This document shows, one piece after another, positions 8,674 to 16,559 of a stretch of DNA of 64,000 bases. This DNA comes from Vulcanimicrobiota bacterium (lineage in GTDB: Bacteria > Vulcanimicrobiota > Vulcanimicrobiia > Vulcanimicrobiales > Vulcanimicrobiaceae). The stretch is from NCBI GenBank assembly GCA_027452165.1, contig DAIDGX010000003.1, positions 124,001 through 188,000 on the forward strand. The letters run 5' to 3'. Below the pieces are notes generated by a model, which searched no databases, had not been told where the DNA came from, and worked only from the letters and a program-made list of their open reading frames with translations. A program made the position numbers and the translations under genes. How positions within the stretch are numbered: the stretch's first letter is position 1; each line of letters starts with the position of its first letter.

Positions 8674-8871
8674 CTACCCTGCCTCGGGCGGGCCGTAGAT
8701 CCGCCGCTTGAACGCGACGATTTTCTTTTGAATGTCGAGCATCGAGTCGCGTACGATGATGCGATTTCCCGACGTCAGCGTGACGACCGTATCCGGGGTC
8801 TCCTCGATCTGCTCGATGAGGTCGCTATTGACCATCATCGGATGGCCGTTGAGCCGCGTAAGGGCGATCAC
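8674..8871 (-). CDS. flbD: FlbD/SwrD-family flagellar protein
   Basis: A 65-residue protein starting (GTG) MIALTRLNGHPMMVNSDLIEQIE, followed by TPDTVVTLTSGNRIIVRDS. This is the signature of the FlbD/SwrD family found after flgE in many flagellar operons. In Bacillus subtilis the relative SwrD is known to boost motor power. Here it lies between flgE and motA, consistent with a stator-related role; that role is inference. Confidence 0.88.
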   Translation of the reverse strand: MIALTRLNGHPMMVNSDLIEQIEETPDTVVTLTSGNRIIVRDSMLDIQKKIVAFKRRIYGPPEAG

Positions 8872-8884
8872 ACCCGTCCTCCTT

Positions 8885-8936
8885 CCCGAACGCGTTCGGG
8901 TGATGTGGGGGCGGCGCGTACGCCGCCCCCCGTTTT
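8885..8936. terminator. Two hairpins between flgE and flbD
   Basis: A 16-base perfect palindrome CCCGAACGCGTTCGGG (8885-8900) is followed by a 10-bp stem (8907-8916 with 8921-8930, loop CGTA). The run of T lies on the plus-strand side (GTTTT), so on the minus strand the structure is a hairpin without a U tract. It may attenuate or stabilise the transcript between flgE and the motor genes rather than stop it fully. Confidence 0.4.
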
Positions 8937-8945
8937 GGCCGTGGT

Positions 8946-10811
8946 CTAGTTCTCGCTAGCCTGAAGGTGCGTGACGGTGATCAGGTTCTGGTCCGCCGTC
9001 GTAATGCCGCGCGAGTTCGCTTCGAACGCGCGTTGGGCCACGATGAGCTTGGTGAACTGATCCGCGAGGTTGACGTTGGACTGTTCGAGCGAACCCGCCA
9101 CGATCTGTCCGTAACGTCCAACCGATGCCGTACCCACTTGGGCAAGTCCCGAGGCGGCCGTCTGGCCGAACTGGTTGCCACCGAGCCGCTGCAGACCTTG
9201 CTCGTTTTGGAACGTCGCAAGCGCGACTTGTCCGAGCGTCTTCTGCTGCCCGTTGGTAAACGATCCCGTGATCGTGCCGTCGAGGCCAACCGTGATGTTC
9301 GAGAGGGTACCGGCCGTGTATCCGTTCTGGGAGATCACGTTTGCCGTCGAGGTTCCCGCCAAGCTCGCGTTGTTCGAGTAGTCGAGCCCAATCGGTCCCG
9401 GCGTCGGGGCAGCACCGCCCGCTGTGGGAGCGCTCGCGTTGTTGCCCGCGCCGGGTCCCCAGGTGCTCACGTTGACCTGATTGCCCTGGGAGATGGCCGG
9501 CGTGCCGCCGCCCGCGCTGTGAATGTAGCCCGCCGCGTTCACGGCGATGCTCTGCCCGGCAGCGACGGACTCGATCGAGGACGAGTTGATAAACTGGCCG
9601 TTCTGATCGAAGTACACGAAACCGATCGTTCCCGACGATCCGGTTCCGTAGGAGGGGGCGGTGACGGCACCGGCCGCGTTGATCGACCCCGGGGTGGCGA
9701 TCGTCTGAATCTGCGTCCCGTCTGCGAACGAGGCCGTTACCTTCCAGCGCGTCGCCGGCGTATGGGCCTTACCGTTGGCATCTTCAACGTTGCTCGGCAG
9801 ACCGTTAGTCGCCGAGGTGACCGCGAAGGTTGCCGTGCCGGCGGCAAGGGGTGACGCCGGAATGGTGAAGGTCGCGCCACCCATCGTCACCGTCTGCGCG
9901 CCGCCGCTCACGTTCACGGCTTGGGTGTTGCCCAGCGTGTCGGTCACGGTTGCGGTCGTCGCGCTCGTCTGCGTGACGGTAATCGTATCGTTGGTATTCG
10001 TCGCCGGCGCGACGATCGGCGCGCCGGAGATCAGGGCCGGGTTCGAACCGCCGACCGCACCCGCGGTCGCGGCGGTCGCGCCGGTGGCATCGGGGGTGTA
10101 GGTCAGTTGCATTTGGTGCGCGTTGCCGAGCGAGTCATAGACCGTCGTCGAAACCGTGAAGGCCTGTCCGACGTTCGCCGACGCACCGACGGTGTTCAGG
10201 AACTGCTGCGACCACTGCGTCTGATCGAGATTACCACCGAGCGACATGTCGAAGACCTGGTCGTTCGAGCTCGGACCAACCTTCACGCCCGAGCCGGTTG
10301 CCGTGGCTTGCTCCTGCAGTCCAATCGGCACCGTGATATCACCCGGCGATCCGGTTGCGGTCACGACGCCGTTTGAATTCGCGGTGTAGCCTTGCACGGC
10401 AAGACCGGAAGCGGGATCGTAGAGCAGACCGTTTGCGTTCAACGAGAACGCGCCGTCGCGCGTATAGACGGGCGTATTGGAACCGTCCACGTTGCGCAGC
10501 ACGAAGAAACCGTCGCCGTTGATCGCAAGGTCGGTGTTGATACCGGTCGTCTCGAGCCCGCCTTGCGCGAACTGCGTATCGACCGTATTCACTTTGACAC
10601 CGAGACCGCTATCCATCGGATTAACGCCGCCGAGCGTCTGCGAGGGCCCCGACGGGTAGCCGGTTTGTTGATAGAACAGATCGGCAAAGGTCATACGCTG
10701 TCCCTTAAAGCCGACCGTCGCCGTGTTGGCGATGTTGTTCGAGAGCATGTCGATCCAGCTTTGGTATGCGTTCAAGCCGGATATGCCCGTGAACAGTGAG
10801 TCGAAAGCCAT
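8946..10811 (-). CDS. flgE: Flagellar hook protein FlgE
   Basis: A 621-residue hook subunit. The N-terminus (MAFDSLFTGISGLNAYQSWIDMLSNNIANTATVGFK) is the flagellar rod/hook motif, and the C-terminus (SNVNLADQFTKLIVAQRAFEANSRGITTADQ) is the matching helix that packs against it. The central region is Thr/Ala/Gly-rich with repeats and makes the protein longer than the roughly 400-residue enterobacterial hook protein. It lies downstream of flgD, as expected for hook assembly. Confidence 0.95.
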   Translation of the reverse strand: MAFDSLFTGISGLNAYQSWIDMLSNNIANTATVGFKGQRMTFADLFYQQTGYPSGPSQTLGGVNPMDSGLGVKVNTVDTQFAQGGLETTGINTDLAINGDGFFVLRNVDGSNTPVYTRDGAFSLNANGLLYDPASGLAVQGYTANSNGVVTATGSPGDITVPIGLQEQATATGSGVKVGPSSNDQVFDMSLGGNLDQTQWSQQFLNTVGASANVGQAFTVSTTVYDSLGNAHQMQLTYTPDATGATAATAGAVGGSNPALISGAPIVAPATNTNDTITVTQTSATTATVTDTLGNTQAVNVSGGAQTVTMGGATFTIPASPLAAGTATFAVTSATNGLPSNVEDANGKAHTPATRWKVTASFADGTQIQTIATPGSINAAGAVTAPSYGTGSSGTIGFVYFDQNGQFINSSSIESVAAGQSIAVNAAGYIHSAGGGTPAISQGNQVNVSTWGPGAGNNASAPTAGGAAPTPGPIGLDYSNNASLAGTSTANVISQNGYTAGTLSNITVGLDGTITGSFTNGQQKTLGQVALATFQNEQGLQRLGGNQFGQTAASGLAQVGTASVGRYGQIVAGSLEQSNVNLADQFTKLIVAQRAFEANSRGITTADQNLITVTHLQASEN

Positions 10812-10911
10812 GTAGTTGACCTCACATGGGATCCGCAGCGCATCGATCCGTCAGCGCCGCGGCCGAGGCTCCGCATGCGGTCCGCCTCGGGTTGGTGTGT
10901 TGATTATTCGG

Positions 10912-11331
10912 TTAGATGATCGCCGCCGAGTCGATGTTGGTGAACACGTTCTCCTTCATCGATTCCGAGTCAACGGCGGTAATGACGGTCCGGTTTTTTA
11001 TGCTGACCACCATTGCGACGTCGCGCACGATGAAGAGCGAATTTTTTGCGCCCTTCGCAGCGGCTTTGTCGGCCATCACGTTCATCTTCTTCACGTCGTC
11101 TGCCGTGAGGCTGATATTGCGTGATTCCAACCGTTGCATCGCGTGCGCCGAAAACCGCAGCGGTTCGTTCGACGTGGTCGATGATGGCTGCGCCGTCGCA
11201 TTGTCGAGCACCGAGCGAAAACTCGGAGCTCCCGACGGCGGTATCTCGACCGGTCGCCCGACCGGACGCGGTGCCGGACCCGGAATGATCCCGGGTGGTT
11301 GGATACGATTGACTTCGTTGTTGCCGTCCAC
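10912..11331 (-). CDS. TIGR02530-type flagellar operon protein
   Basis: A 139-residue protein (GTG start) with a Pro-rich N-terminal 60 residues and a conserved C-terminal domain: FSAHAMQRLESRNISLTADD, then KGAKNSLFIVRDVAMVVSI and ending VFTNIDSAAII. This pattern matches the small conserved proteins found between flgD and flgE in Bacillota and related phyla. The function is not established. It starts four bases after the flgD stop, within the hook gene block. Confidence 0.85.
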   Translation of the reverse strand: MDGNNEVNRIQPPGIIPGPAPRPVGRPVEIPPSGAPSFRSVLDNATAQPSSTTSNEPLRFSAHAMQRLESRNISLTADDVKKMNVMADKAAAKGAKNSLFIVRDVAMVVSIKNRTVITAVDSESMKENVFTNIDSAAII

Positions 11332-11334
11332 GGG

Positions 11335-11829
11335 CTAGCCCGCGATCCCCACGATCTGCGACGTCGAGAACAGCAAGGGGTTGCCGCTGCTGTCCGTAAT
11401 CGGCTTTCCGGACGAATCGTTCATCGTGAAGTACGGTTGCCCGCTCTGCACGCTGATCGACGAGATCGTTCCGGTGACCGTTGACGTATTGCCGGTCGTG
11501 GAACTCGTCCCCGTATTGACCGTCGCTTGTTTCCCGAGCAACGACGCCGCTTGCATGACGCCAAAGTTGCTCTGAAAGCTCTGGAACGCGGAGGTGAGTT
11601 GTTGCTGGTACTGCAGTTGCGACATCTGGGCGAGCTGCGTTACCGATTGTGTCGGGTCTTGCGGCTGCGTCGGATCTTGATTCTGCAGTTCCGTGGTGAG
11701 CAATTGAAGAAACGCATCCGGACCGAGCGACGTGTTGCTCGAATTCGAGCTACTCGTACTCGGCTGGTTGACATTGATGAGCGAGTTGATCGGCGGTGGC
11801 GCCGTTCCCGCTACAAATGCCGCTGGCAT
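11335..11829 (-). CDS. flgD: Hook assembly scaffolding protein FlgD
   Basis: A 164-residue hook-cap protein. The N-terminal half carries the diagnostic LGPDAFLQLLTTELQNQDPTQPQD motif and MSQLQYQQQLTSAFQS; the C-terminal part is a short beta-rich domain ending in ISTSQIVGIAG-like sequence. It lies directly after fliK, as in Bacillus-type operons. It is shorter than enterobacterial FlgD (about 230 residues) because the C-terminal domain is reduced. Confidence 0.93.
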   Translation of the reverse strand: MPAAFVAGTAPPPINSLINVNQPSTSSSNSSNTSLGPDAFLQLLTTELQNQDPTQPQDPTQSVTQLAQMSQLQYQQQLTSAFQSFQSNFGVMQAASLLGKQATVNTGTSSTTGNTSTVTGTISSISVQSGQPYFTMNDSSGKPITDSSGNPLLFSTSQIVGIAG

Positions 11830-11841
11830 ACGTTATTCTCC

Positions 11842-13473
11842 TTACGCTAGGTAATTGAAAAGCTCGAGGCCGTTACCGCTCACGAGGGGCGGTCCGTTTG
11901 CCGCGAGTGTTGCGGGCTCGTTCTGCGCTGCACCGGGCACCTCGTGCACGGTGTAGCGACGACCGAATCCCGCGGTACGATCCCGGTTTTGCTCGCGACC
12001 GGCGTCGCCGCCGGAAACGTCAACCGAGAATCCCGCAAGGTTGAGACCCGCTTGCGCGAGCGACTGTGCGAGATGATGTTGGTTCTCGAGCAATGCGCTC
12101 TTAACGTCGGCGTTTTGCGCGATGACGCTTGCGCTGATCTGGGAACCTTGCACGGTGATCTTCATCGTAACGTCGCCGAGGTTCGCCGGCTGCAGCCGTA
12201 GCCGCATCTGCGAATCCCCTTGCGCGTTCGTACGCATCACCATACCCTTGACGATCTGGGCGATCAGCGCATTTGCGTCGGTTCGCGCCTGTGCCGCTTG
12301 CGCTTCGCTCATATGTTGTACGAGCGTTTGCAGGTGCATCGGGGAGACCGCAGCAGCCGAGGCCGCATTGACGTTCGCGGTCGCAGAGGTCGTCGGTGCC
12401 GTTGACGTTTGCCCGAAGAGCTCGGAGTTGCGATCGTGTCCGAACGAATTGCCGCCCGCGTTTGCATCGGACGTACCCGATGCGGACGCGTCGGCAACGA
12501 CGCTCGCGATCGCCGCAGCGAACCGCTCGGCGATCGCGGCCGGCGTCTGCGCACCGCGCGAATTTGCCGGAAGCGTGGCCGAAGCCGGTAGGTTACCGTT
12601 GATCGCCTGGTCGGCACCCGACGCACGCACGATCATGCGGGCGAGGAGGTCCGGCGCGTTCGCGATCGTGATCGTGGGCGCGCCGACGCCGGCGGCGAGA
12701 CGGCCCGTATCGACCATCGCAAGACCGTTTTGCAACGGAGGATGGCCGGCGGGAGACGGGAGGACGGGCTGGGCAGTATGGAGCGGCGCGTTCGTCGCCT
12801 GCGATTGCAGTGCCGTTGCGGCGCTAGCCATGAGCGAGCGCACAAGGGAAGAGGCATCAAGCGTGCTCGATGCATCGTTCGTCTTCTGCTGGGCCGGGGG
12901 TTCTTTCGCCGATTTGGCGTCCAAGAGCGATCCCGCGATCTCGTTCTGCTGCCCTGCACCATTCGTTCCCCTCGCAAGCTCGTTGACCAGAGCGGTCAAG
13001 CGATTCGCGAGGGCTGCCACTTGGTCGGAGGCATTCTCCGGTGGCGCAATGCCCGGTGGGGCGGTGCCCGGTGGCGCAAGCGCTTGCATCAGCGTCTGCG
13101 TCATCGTGCTCGTCATCCGATCGAGCGCGTTCGGCTGCACTTTCCCGGCTAGGAGTGACCGTACCGAGGCGCTGACGCGCTGTGCAATCGAGTTCGCGAT
13201 CGTCGAGAGGGGCATGCCGTTACGAACGTACTGCGCGAGGGTCGCTTGGGGATCGCTCACCGGTGCGGACGTCGCAACGGCGGGCGGTTGCGCGGAGACG
13301 CCCGTGCCCGAAAGCAGCGAGGCGACTTGCGTACCGAACAACGCGGAGAGATCGAGGCCCGAAAGGGCAAACCAATCCGTGCCCTTCGGCCCGAAGATTC
13401 CCTTCGGCAGTGCGTTCGCCGCGGATTTCACCGCCGCGGCAGGCATGCCCGAGTGGATGGAAGTTACGCTCAT
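11842..13473 (-). CDS. fliK: Flagellar hook-length control protein FliK
   Basis: A 543-residue secreted ruler protein. The first 400 residues are low complexity and Ala/Thr-rich. The C-terminal domain holds the conserved core MRLRLQPANLGDVTMKITV, then LAQAGLNLAGFSVDVSGG, which contacts FlhB to switch export specificity. It is the first flagellar gene downstream of the trp/aroF cassette and has its own canonical ribosome site. The complementary strand carries a long open frame (12122-13654), which I regard as a composition artefact. Confidence 0.93.
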   Translation of the reverse strand: MSVTSIHSGMPAAAVKSAANALPKGIFGPKGTDWFALSGLDLSALFGTQVASLLSGTGVSAQPPAVATSAPVSDPQATLAQYVRNGMPLSTIANSIAQRVSASVRSLLAGKVQPNALDRMTSTMTQTLMQALAPPGTAPPGIAPPENASDQVAALANRLTALVNELARGTNGAGQQNEIAGSLLDAKSAKEPPAQQKTNDASSTLDASSLVRSLMASAATALQSQATNAPLHTAQPVLPSPAGHPPLQNGLAMVDTGRLAAGVGAPTITIANAPDLLARMIVRASGADQAINGNLPASATLPANSRGAQTPAAIAERFAAAIASVVADASASGTSDANAGGNSFGHDRNSELFGQTSTAPTTSATANVNAASAAAVSPMHLQTLVQHMSEAQAAQARTDANALIAQIVKGMVMRTNAQGDSQMRLRLQPANLGDVTMKITVQGSQISASVIAQNADVKSALLENQHHLAQSLAQAGLNLAGFSVDVSGGDAGREQNRDRTAGFGRRYTVHEVPGAAQNEPATLAANGPPLVSGNGLELFNYLA

Positions 13474-13476
13474 TGT

Positions 13477-13487
13477 TCACCTCCTTT
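13477..13487 (-). promoter_or_regulatory. Near-perfect Shine-Dalgarno sequence of fliK
   Basis: AAAGGAGGTGA lies three bases before the fliK ATG on the minus strand, one of the strongest ribosome sites seen in the window. It supports ATG 13473 as the start and an independently efficient initiation after the aroF gene 130 bases upstream. Confidence 0.8.
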
Positions 13488-13606
13488 CGTTTGTGATGAC
13501 TCGTTACCGTGCGCCCTGCCGGCGGACGTGGCGACTAGTGAACCACATTGACCGAGAGGGACGACTCATCGGAACCTACGGCTTTTGCCGGAGATCCCTA
13601 ACTAGC

Positions 13607-14422
13607 TCATCGGCAAGCCGTGGCGACGATCTTAGGCTCCCGCACGCTTGCTAGACGCATCATAAGCTCGGCAAAGGCCTCCAGATCGAGCGCCTGTTCG
13701 GCGTCCGACTTGGCCCGGGCCGGTTCCGGATGCACCTCGACCATCGCGCCATCCAAACCGCAGGCCGCCGCCGCGGCGACGAGGGGGGCGATCAGGCTTC
13801 GCCGTCCCGTCGCATGCGAGGGATCGACGATAACCGGGAGATGGGTGAGCTCTTTGAGGCGCAGCGCTCCGGCCAGGTCGAGCAGGTTGCGCGTATGGGG
13901 GTCGAAGCCCCGCACCCCGCGCTCGCAAAGCACGACGTTCGGGTTTCCCTCGAGCAGCGCGTACTCGGCTGCAAAGAGCAACTCGTCGAGCGTCGCCGCC
14001 GGGCCGCGTTTGAGCAGAAGCGGCCGCCCGGTCCGCGCCGCGGCCTGAATCAGCGCAAAGTTCTGCATGTTCCGCGCGCCGATCTGAATCATGGCTACCT
14101 GCTCCGCGAGGATGGGGAGCTGCTCCACGGCGAGGGCCTCGACGACCGCGGGCAGGCCGGTGCGGCGCGACGCGGCGGCGATAAGCTCGACCCCGCGCTC
14201 GCCGAGCCCTTGGAAGGAGTAGGGCGAGGTACGCGGCTTGAACGCGCCGCCCCGGAGCAGGCCTGCGCCATGCTGGGCGACACCGCGGGCCGCGCTCTCG
14301 ATCTGCATCTCGTCCTCGATTGCACAGGGGCCGGCGATAACGACGAAACCCTCGCCGATGGTGACGTCATCGACCTGGACGACCGTGGTAGCGGCGTTCG
14401 TGCGTCGCGCTAGTTCGTACAT
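13607..14422 (-). CDS. aroF: 3-deoxy-7-phosphoheptulonate (DAHP) synthase, AroAI-beta type
   Basis: First enzyme of the shikimate pathway; it condenses phosphoenolpyruvate and erythrose 4-phosphate. The 271 residues show the type I-beta/KDO8P-like pattern: VVIAGPCAIEDE, LLRGGAFKPRTSPYSFQGLG, IQIGARNMQNFALI, RPLLLKRGPAATLDE and VIVDPSHATGRR. There is no clear chorismate mutase domain; the N-terminal 28 residues are too short. A Trp-rich leader and a terminator lie upstream (14459-14608), so expression is probably attenuated by charged tRNA-Trp. It follows trpE-trpG and sits inside the flagellar operon before fliK. Confidence 0.93.
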   Translation of the reverse strand: MYELARRTNAATTVVQVDDVTIGEGFVVIAGPCAIEDEMQIESAARGVAQHGAGLLRGGAFKPRTSPYSFQGLGERGVELIAAASRRTGLPAVVEALAVEQLPILAEQVAMIQIGARNMQNFALIQAAARTGRPLLLKRGPAATLDELLFAAEYALLEGNPNVVLCERGVRGFDPHTRNLLDLAGALRLKELTHLPVIVDPSHATGRRSLIAPLVAAAAACGLDGAMVEVHPEPARAKSDAEQALDLEAFAELMMRLASVREPKIVATACR

Positions 14423-14458
14423 GCTGCTTTTCTCAAACCTCGGGGTGGAACAGAGAAT

Positions 14459-14491
14459 AAAAAAAGGCCGCCCGGTTATCGGGCGGCCTTT
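14459..14491 (-). terminator. Intrinsic terminator between the Trp leader peptide and aroF
   Basis: A 12-bp perfect stem (14480-14491 with 14463-14474, loop of five) is followed on the minus strand by a run of seven T. It starts 27 bases after the leader-peptide stop and ends about 37 bases before the aroF ATG, so it is placed to terminate transcription before aroF. A second hairpin (GTCGCG/CGCGAC, 14508-14528) spans the leader stop codon and could be the competing or pause structure. I could not draw a clean antiterminator that uses the terminator arm. Confidence 0.85.
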
Positions 14492-14518
14492 CGATCGTTG
14501 CTACGGTGTCGCGTTATG

Positions 14519-14608
14519 CTATCGCGACGACGACCATGGGGCGCACGCCTCACCGGCACTCAGTGCGGAGAGTTGATGCCACCACCACGAAAACGCGAAG
14601 GTCGTCAT
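14519..14608 (-). CDS. trpL: Trp leader peptide (29 residues, three Trp codons in a row)
   Basis: A small open frame on the minus strand reads MTTFAFSWWWHQLS and ends at TAG 14519-14521. Codons 8-10 are three consecutive TGG (14587-14579), and a fourth TGG is codon 25. Trp is rare, so such a run is the hallmark of a transcription-attenuation leader peptide. It lies between trpG and a strong intrinsic terminator. No good Shine-Dalgarno is visible before the ATG, so initiation may be leaderless-like or weak. Product function: ribosome stalling sensor of charged tRNA-Trp (family knowledge plus inference). Confidence 0.82.
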   Translation of the reverse strand: MTTFAFSWWWHQLSALSAGEACAPWSSSR

Positions 14609-14618
14609 TGTTCGCAAG

Positions 14619-14647
14619 AACGTATCATGTGGCGCCCGGGCTGTCAA
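14619..14647 (-). promoter_or_regulatory. Candidate promoter for the trpL-aroF leader
   Basis: An exact TTGACA (14647-14642) overlaps the trpG stop codon. With a 17-base spacer the -10 position reads TACGTT (14624-14619), only three of six matches. A start site near 14612 would place the leader ATG almost at the 5' end. The box suggests aroF can be transcribed separately from trpEG, but the weak -10 makes this uncertain. Confidence 0.4.
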
Positions 14648-15222
14648 CGGTGCGCAAGCGCGAGGAAGTTACGCGCGAGCCGGTCGCCGTGTTCGCTGAG
14701 GACGGATTCGGGATGGAACTGTACGGCGTGCACCGGGCGCTCGCGGTGCGCGATGCCCTGCACCACACCGTCGGCGCTGCGGGCGGTAACCCGCAGCGCA
14801 TCGGGCAAACTCGATGCGTCGAGACAGAGCGAATGGTAGCGCGTCACCGTAAGCGGCGAAGGAATCTGCGCGAAGAGCCCGGTGCCGTCATGCTCGATCA
14901 GGCTCGTCTTGCCGTGCATTTGCGAGGGCGCGTGTACAACGTGCGCGCCTAACACCTCGCCGATCGACTGCAGCCCCAGGCATACGCCGAGCACCGGAAC
15001 GCCACCGTCGATCGCCGCGCGCAGCACCTGCAGCATGCGTGGTTGCTGCGCTGGATTTCCCGGACCCGGCCCGATCACGAGCGCTCCGTAGCAGCTCAAC
15101 AGCGCCGGCTCCAAACGCATGTCATCGTTCAGCACCACGTCAAGCTGCGCACCGGCCGACGCGAGCAGATGTACGACGTTATAGGTAAAGCTATCGTAGT
15201 TATCGACGAAGAGAACGTTCAC
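14644..15222 (-). CDS. trpG: Anthranilate synthase component II (glutamine amidotransferase)
   Basis: Supplies ammonia from glutamine to TrpE. The 192 residues form a class I glutamine amidotransferase with the nucleophile C81 in GVCLGLQ, the catalytic H170 and E172 in QFHPES, and the oxyanion-site GPGPGNP at 51-57. The start is GTG and overlaps the trpE stop by four bases (GTGA), so the two subunits are coupled. Such subunits often also serve PabB; only one trpE-type partner is present here. Confidence 0.94.
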   Translation of the reverse strand: MNVLFVDNYDSFTYNVVHLLASAGAQLDVVLNDDMRLEPALLSCYGALVIGPGPGNPAQQPRMLQVLRAAIDGGVPVLGVCLGLQSIGEVLGAHVVHAPSQMHGKTSLIEHDGTGLFAQIPSPLTVTRYHSLCLDASSLPDALRVTARSADGVVQGIAHRERPVHAVQFHPESVLSEHGDRLARNFLALAHR

Positions 15223-16547
15223 AAGTGCACCCCCAAGACCTCGCGCGCGATCCGCGTTTTGTGGAGCACCTCTGCATACTCAGCCTCCGGATCGCTGTCC
15301 GCAACGATGCCTGCAGACGCCTGCCAATAGGCAGATCCATCCTGCACGTGGACGCTGCGAAGCGTGATACAAGAATCAAAGTCGCCGTTGAATGCAAAGC
15401 GTCCGATGCTGCCGGCATAGAAACCGCGCGTCACCGGTTCGAGTTGGTCGATCAGTTGCATCGCGCGAACCTTCGGTGTCCCAGTTACCGTGCCGGCAGG
15501 GAAGCCGGCACGAAATAGGTCGAGCCCGTCGCATTCGTCGCGCAGACGTCCGACCACGTCGGAGACGATGTGCATCACGTGACTGTAACGCTCGATGCGC
15601 AGCAGTTCGTCCACTTCGACGCTGCCGTAATCGCAGACCATCCCGAGATCGTTGCGGCCCAGATCCACGAGCATCACGTGCTCCGCGCGCTCTTTTTCGT
15701 TTTCGAGCAGTTCACGTTCGAGCGCGAGATCGGCCTCCGGCGTCGCGCCGCGCGAGCGCGTGCCAGCAAGCGGCCGGATACGCGCCCGGCGTCCTTCGAG
15801 ACGAACCAAGAACTCCGGCGAAGCGCCAAGTAACTGCCCGAACGGTGTATCGACATAGAACATGTACGGCGAAGGATTGCGCCGGCGCAATGCCCGGTAC
15901 ATATCGAGCGGCGTCCCTTGTAATTCAACGCCGAAACGGATCCCCAGTTGCAACTGATAGCAGTCGCCGTCGTAGATGTGGCGCTTTACGCGTGCGACGC
16001 GTTCGAGGTAGGCCGCACGGTCCATCGATGCGCGCACCGGCCCGCGCCCGGCCACCGTGCCCGCGAGTCGAGGGGTGGAGGCGAGCAACCGGCCGAGGTA
16101 CGCATCGAGTCGAGCGTCGAGCGCCGCCGCGTCGTCGCCGCAACCCCACAGGACGAGCGTATGGGTGAGATGGTCGAAGACAAGCCACGTGCCGGGAATG
16201 GCGACGTAGGCGGCCGGACTCTGCGGCGCGTCAGCGGCACGCGAGGGAAGCAGCGCATACGGACGCGCCGCGTCGTAGGCAAAGACGACGAGTGCACCGC
16301 CGAGCCCGCTTTCATCCTCGACCGGGCGGTACGCCTCGATGCTCGCGCGCACGCGGCCGAGCATGTCGGGCGACGGATCGAATGCCTGCGTCCGTAGATA
16401 GTCAAGGCCGACGAATGAGTAGCGTGAAAGCTTGCCGCCATGCTCGACGCTTTCGAGCAGGCACGATGCGCCCGGCTCAGCGAGAGCAAGAAACGCGCCG
16501 ATCGGTGTGAGTACGTCGGCGGGAACGGAACGCGTGCGGACGATCAA
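15219..16547 (-). CDS. trpE: Anthranilate synthase component I
   Basis: Converts chorismate to anthranilate, the first step to tryptophan. It has the Trp feedback site (LLES at about 30-33, then RYSFVG) and the chorismate-binding domain with RPLAGTRSRGATPEAD, VMLVDLGRNDLGMV, GFPAGTVTGTPKVRAMQLI and the C-terminal ASAGIVADSDPEAEY. The Ala in AGTR, in place of the Lys of PabB, favours TrpE. The assigned start is TTG 16547, 12 bases after the MotE-like stop; no strong ribosome site decides it. No attenuator precedes trpE; it appears to be transcribed with the upstream flagellar genes. Confidence 0.92.
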   Translation of the reverse strand: MIVRTRSVPADVLTPIGAFLALAEPGASCLLESVEHGGKLSRYSFVGLDYLRTQAFDPSPDMLGRVRASIEAYRPVEDESGLGGALVVFAYDAARPYALLPSRAADAPQSPAAYVAIPGTWLVFDHLTHTLVLWGCGDDAAALDARLDAYLGRLLASTPRLAGTVAGRGPVRASMDRAAYLERVARVKRHIYDGDCYQLQLGIRFGVELQGTPLDMYRALRRRNPSPYMFYVDTPFGQLLGASPEFLVRLEGRRARIRPLAGTRSRGATPEADLALERELLENEKERAEHVMLVDLGRNDLGMVCDYGSVEVDELLRIERYSHVMHIVSDVVGRLRDECDGLDLFRAGFPAGTVTGTPKVRAMQLIDQLEPVTRGFYAGSIGRFAFNGDFDSCITLRSVHVQDGSAYWQASAGIVADSDPEAEYAEVLHKTRIAREVLGVHL

Positions 16548-16559
16548 ATGGCGGCGCGA

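Noticed and set aside
13488-13606. c-di-GMP riboswitch or hammerhead ribozyme between aroF and fliK
   Set aside because: Fragments such as GGCAAAAGCC and CCGATGAGTCG recall these motifs, but the second conserved elements (tetraloop receptor, GAAA core) are missing.
12122-13654. Plus-strand frame of 510 codons
   Set aside because: Antisense to fliK; low-complexity Ala/Ser/Cys composition mirrors the Ala/Thr-rich FliK, so it is a composition artefact.
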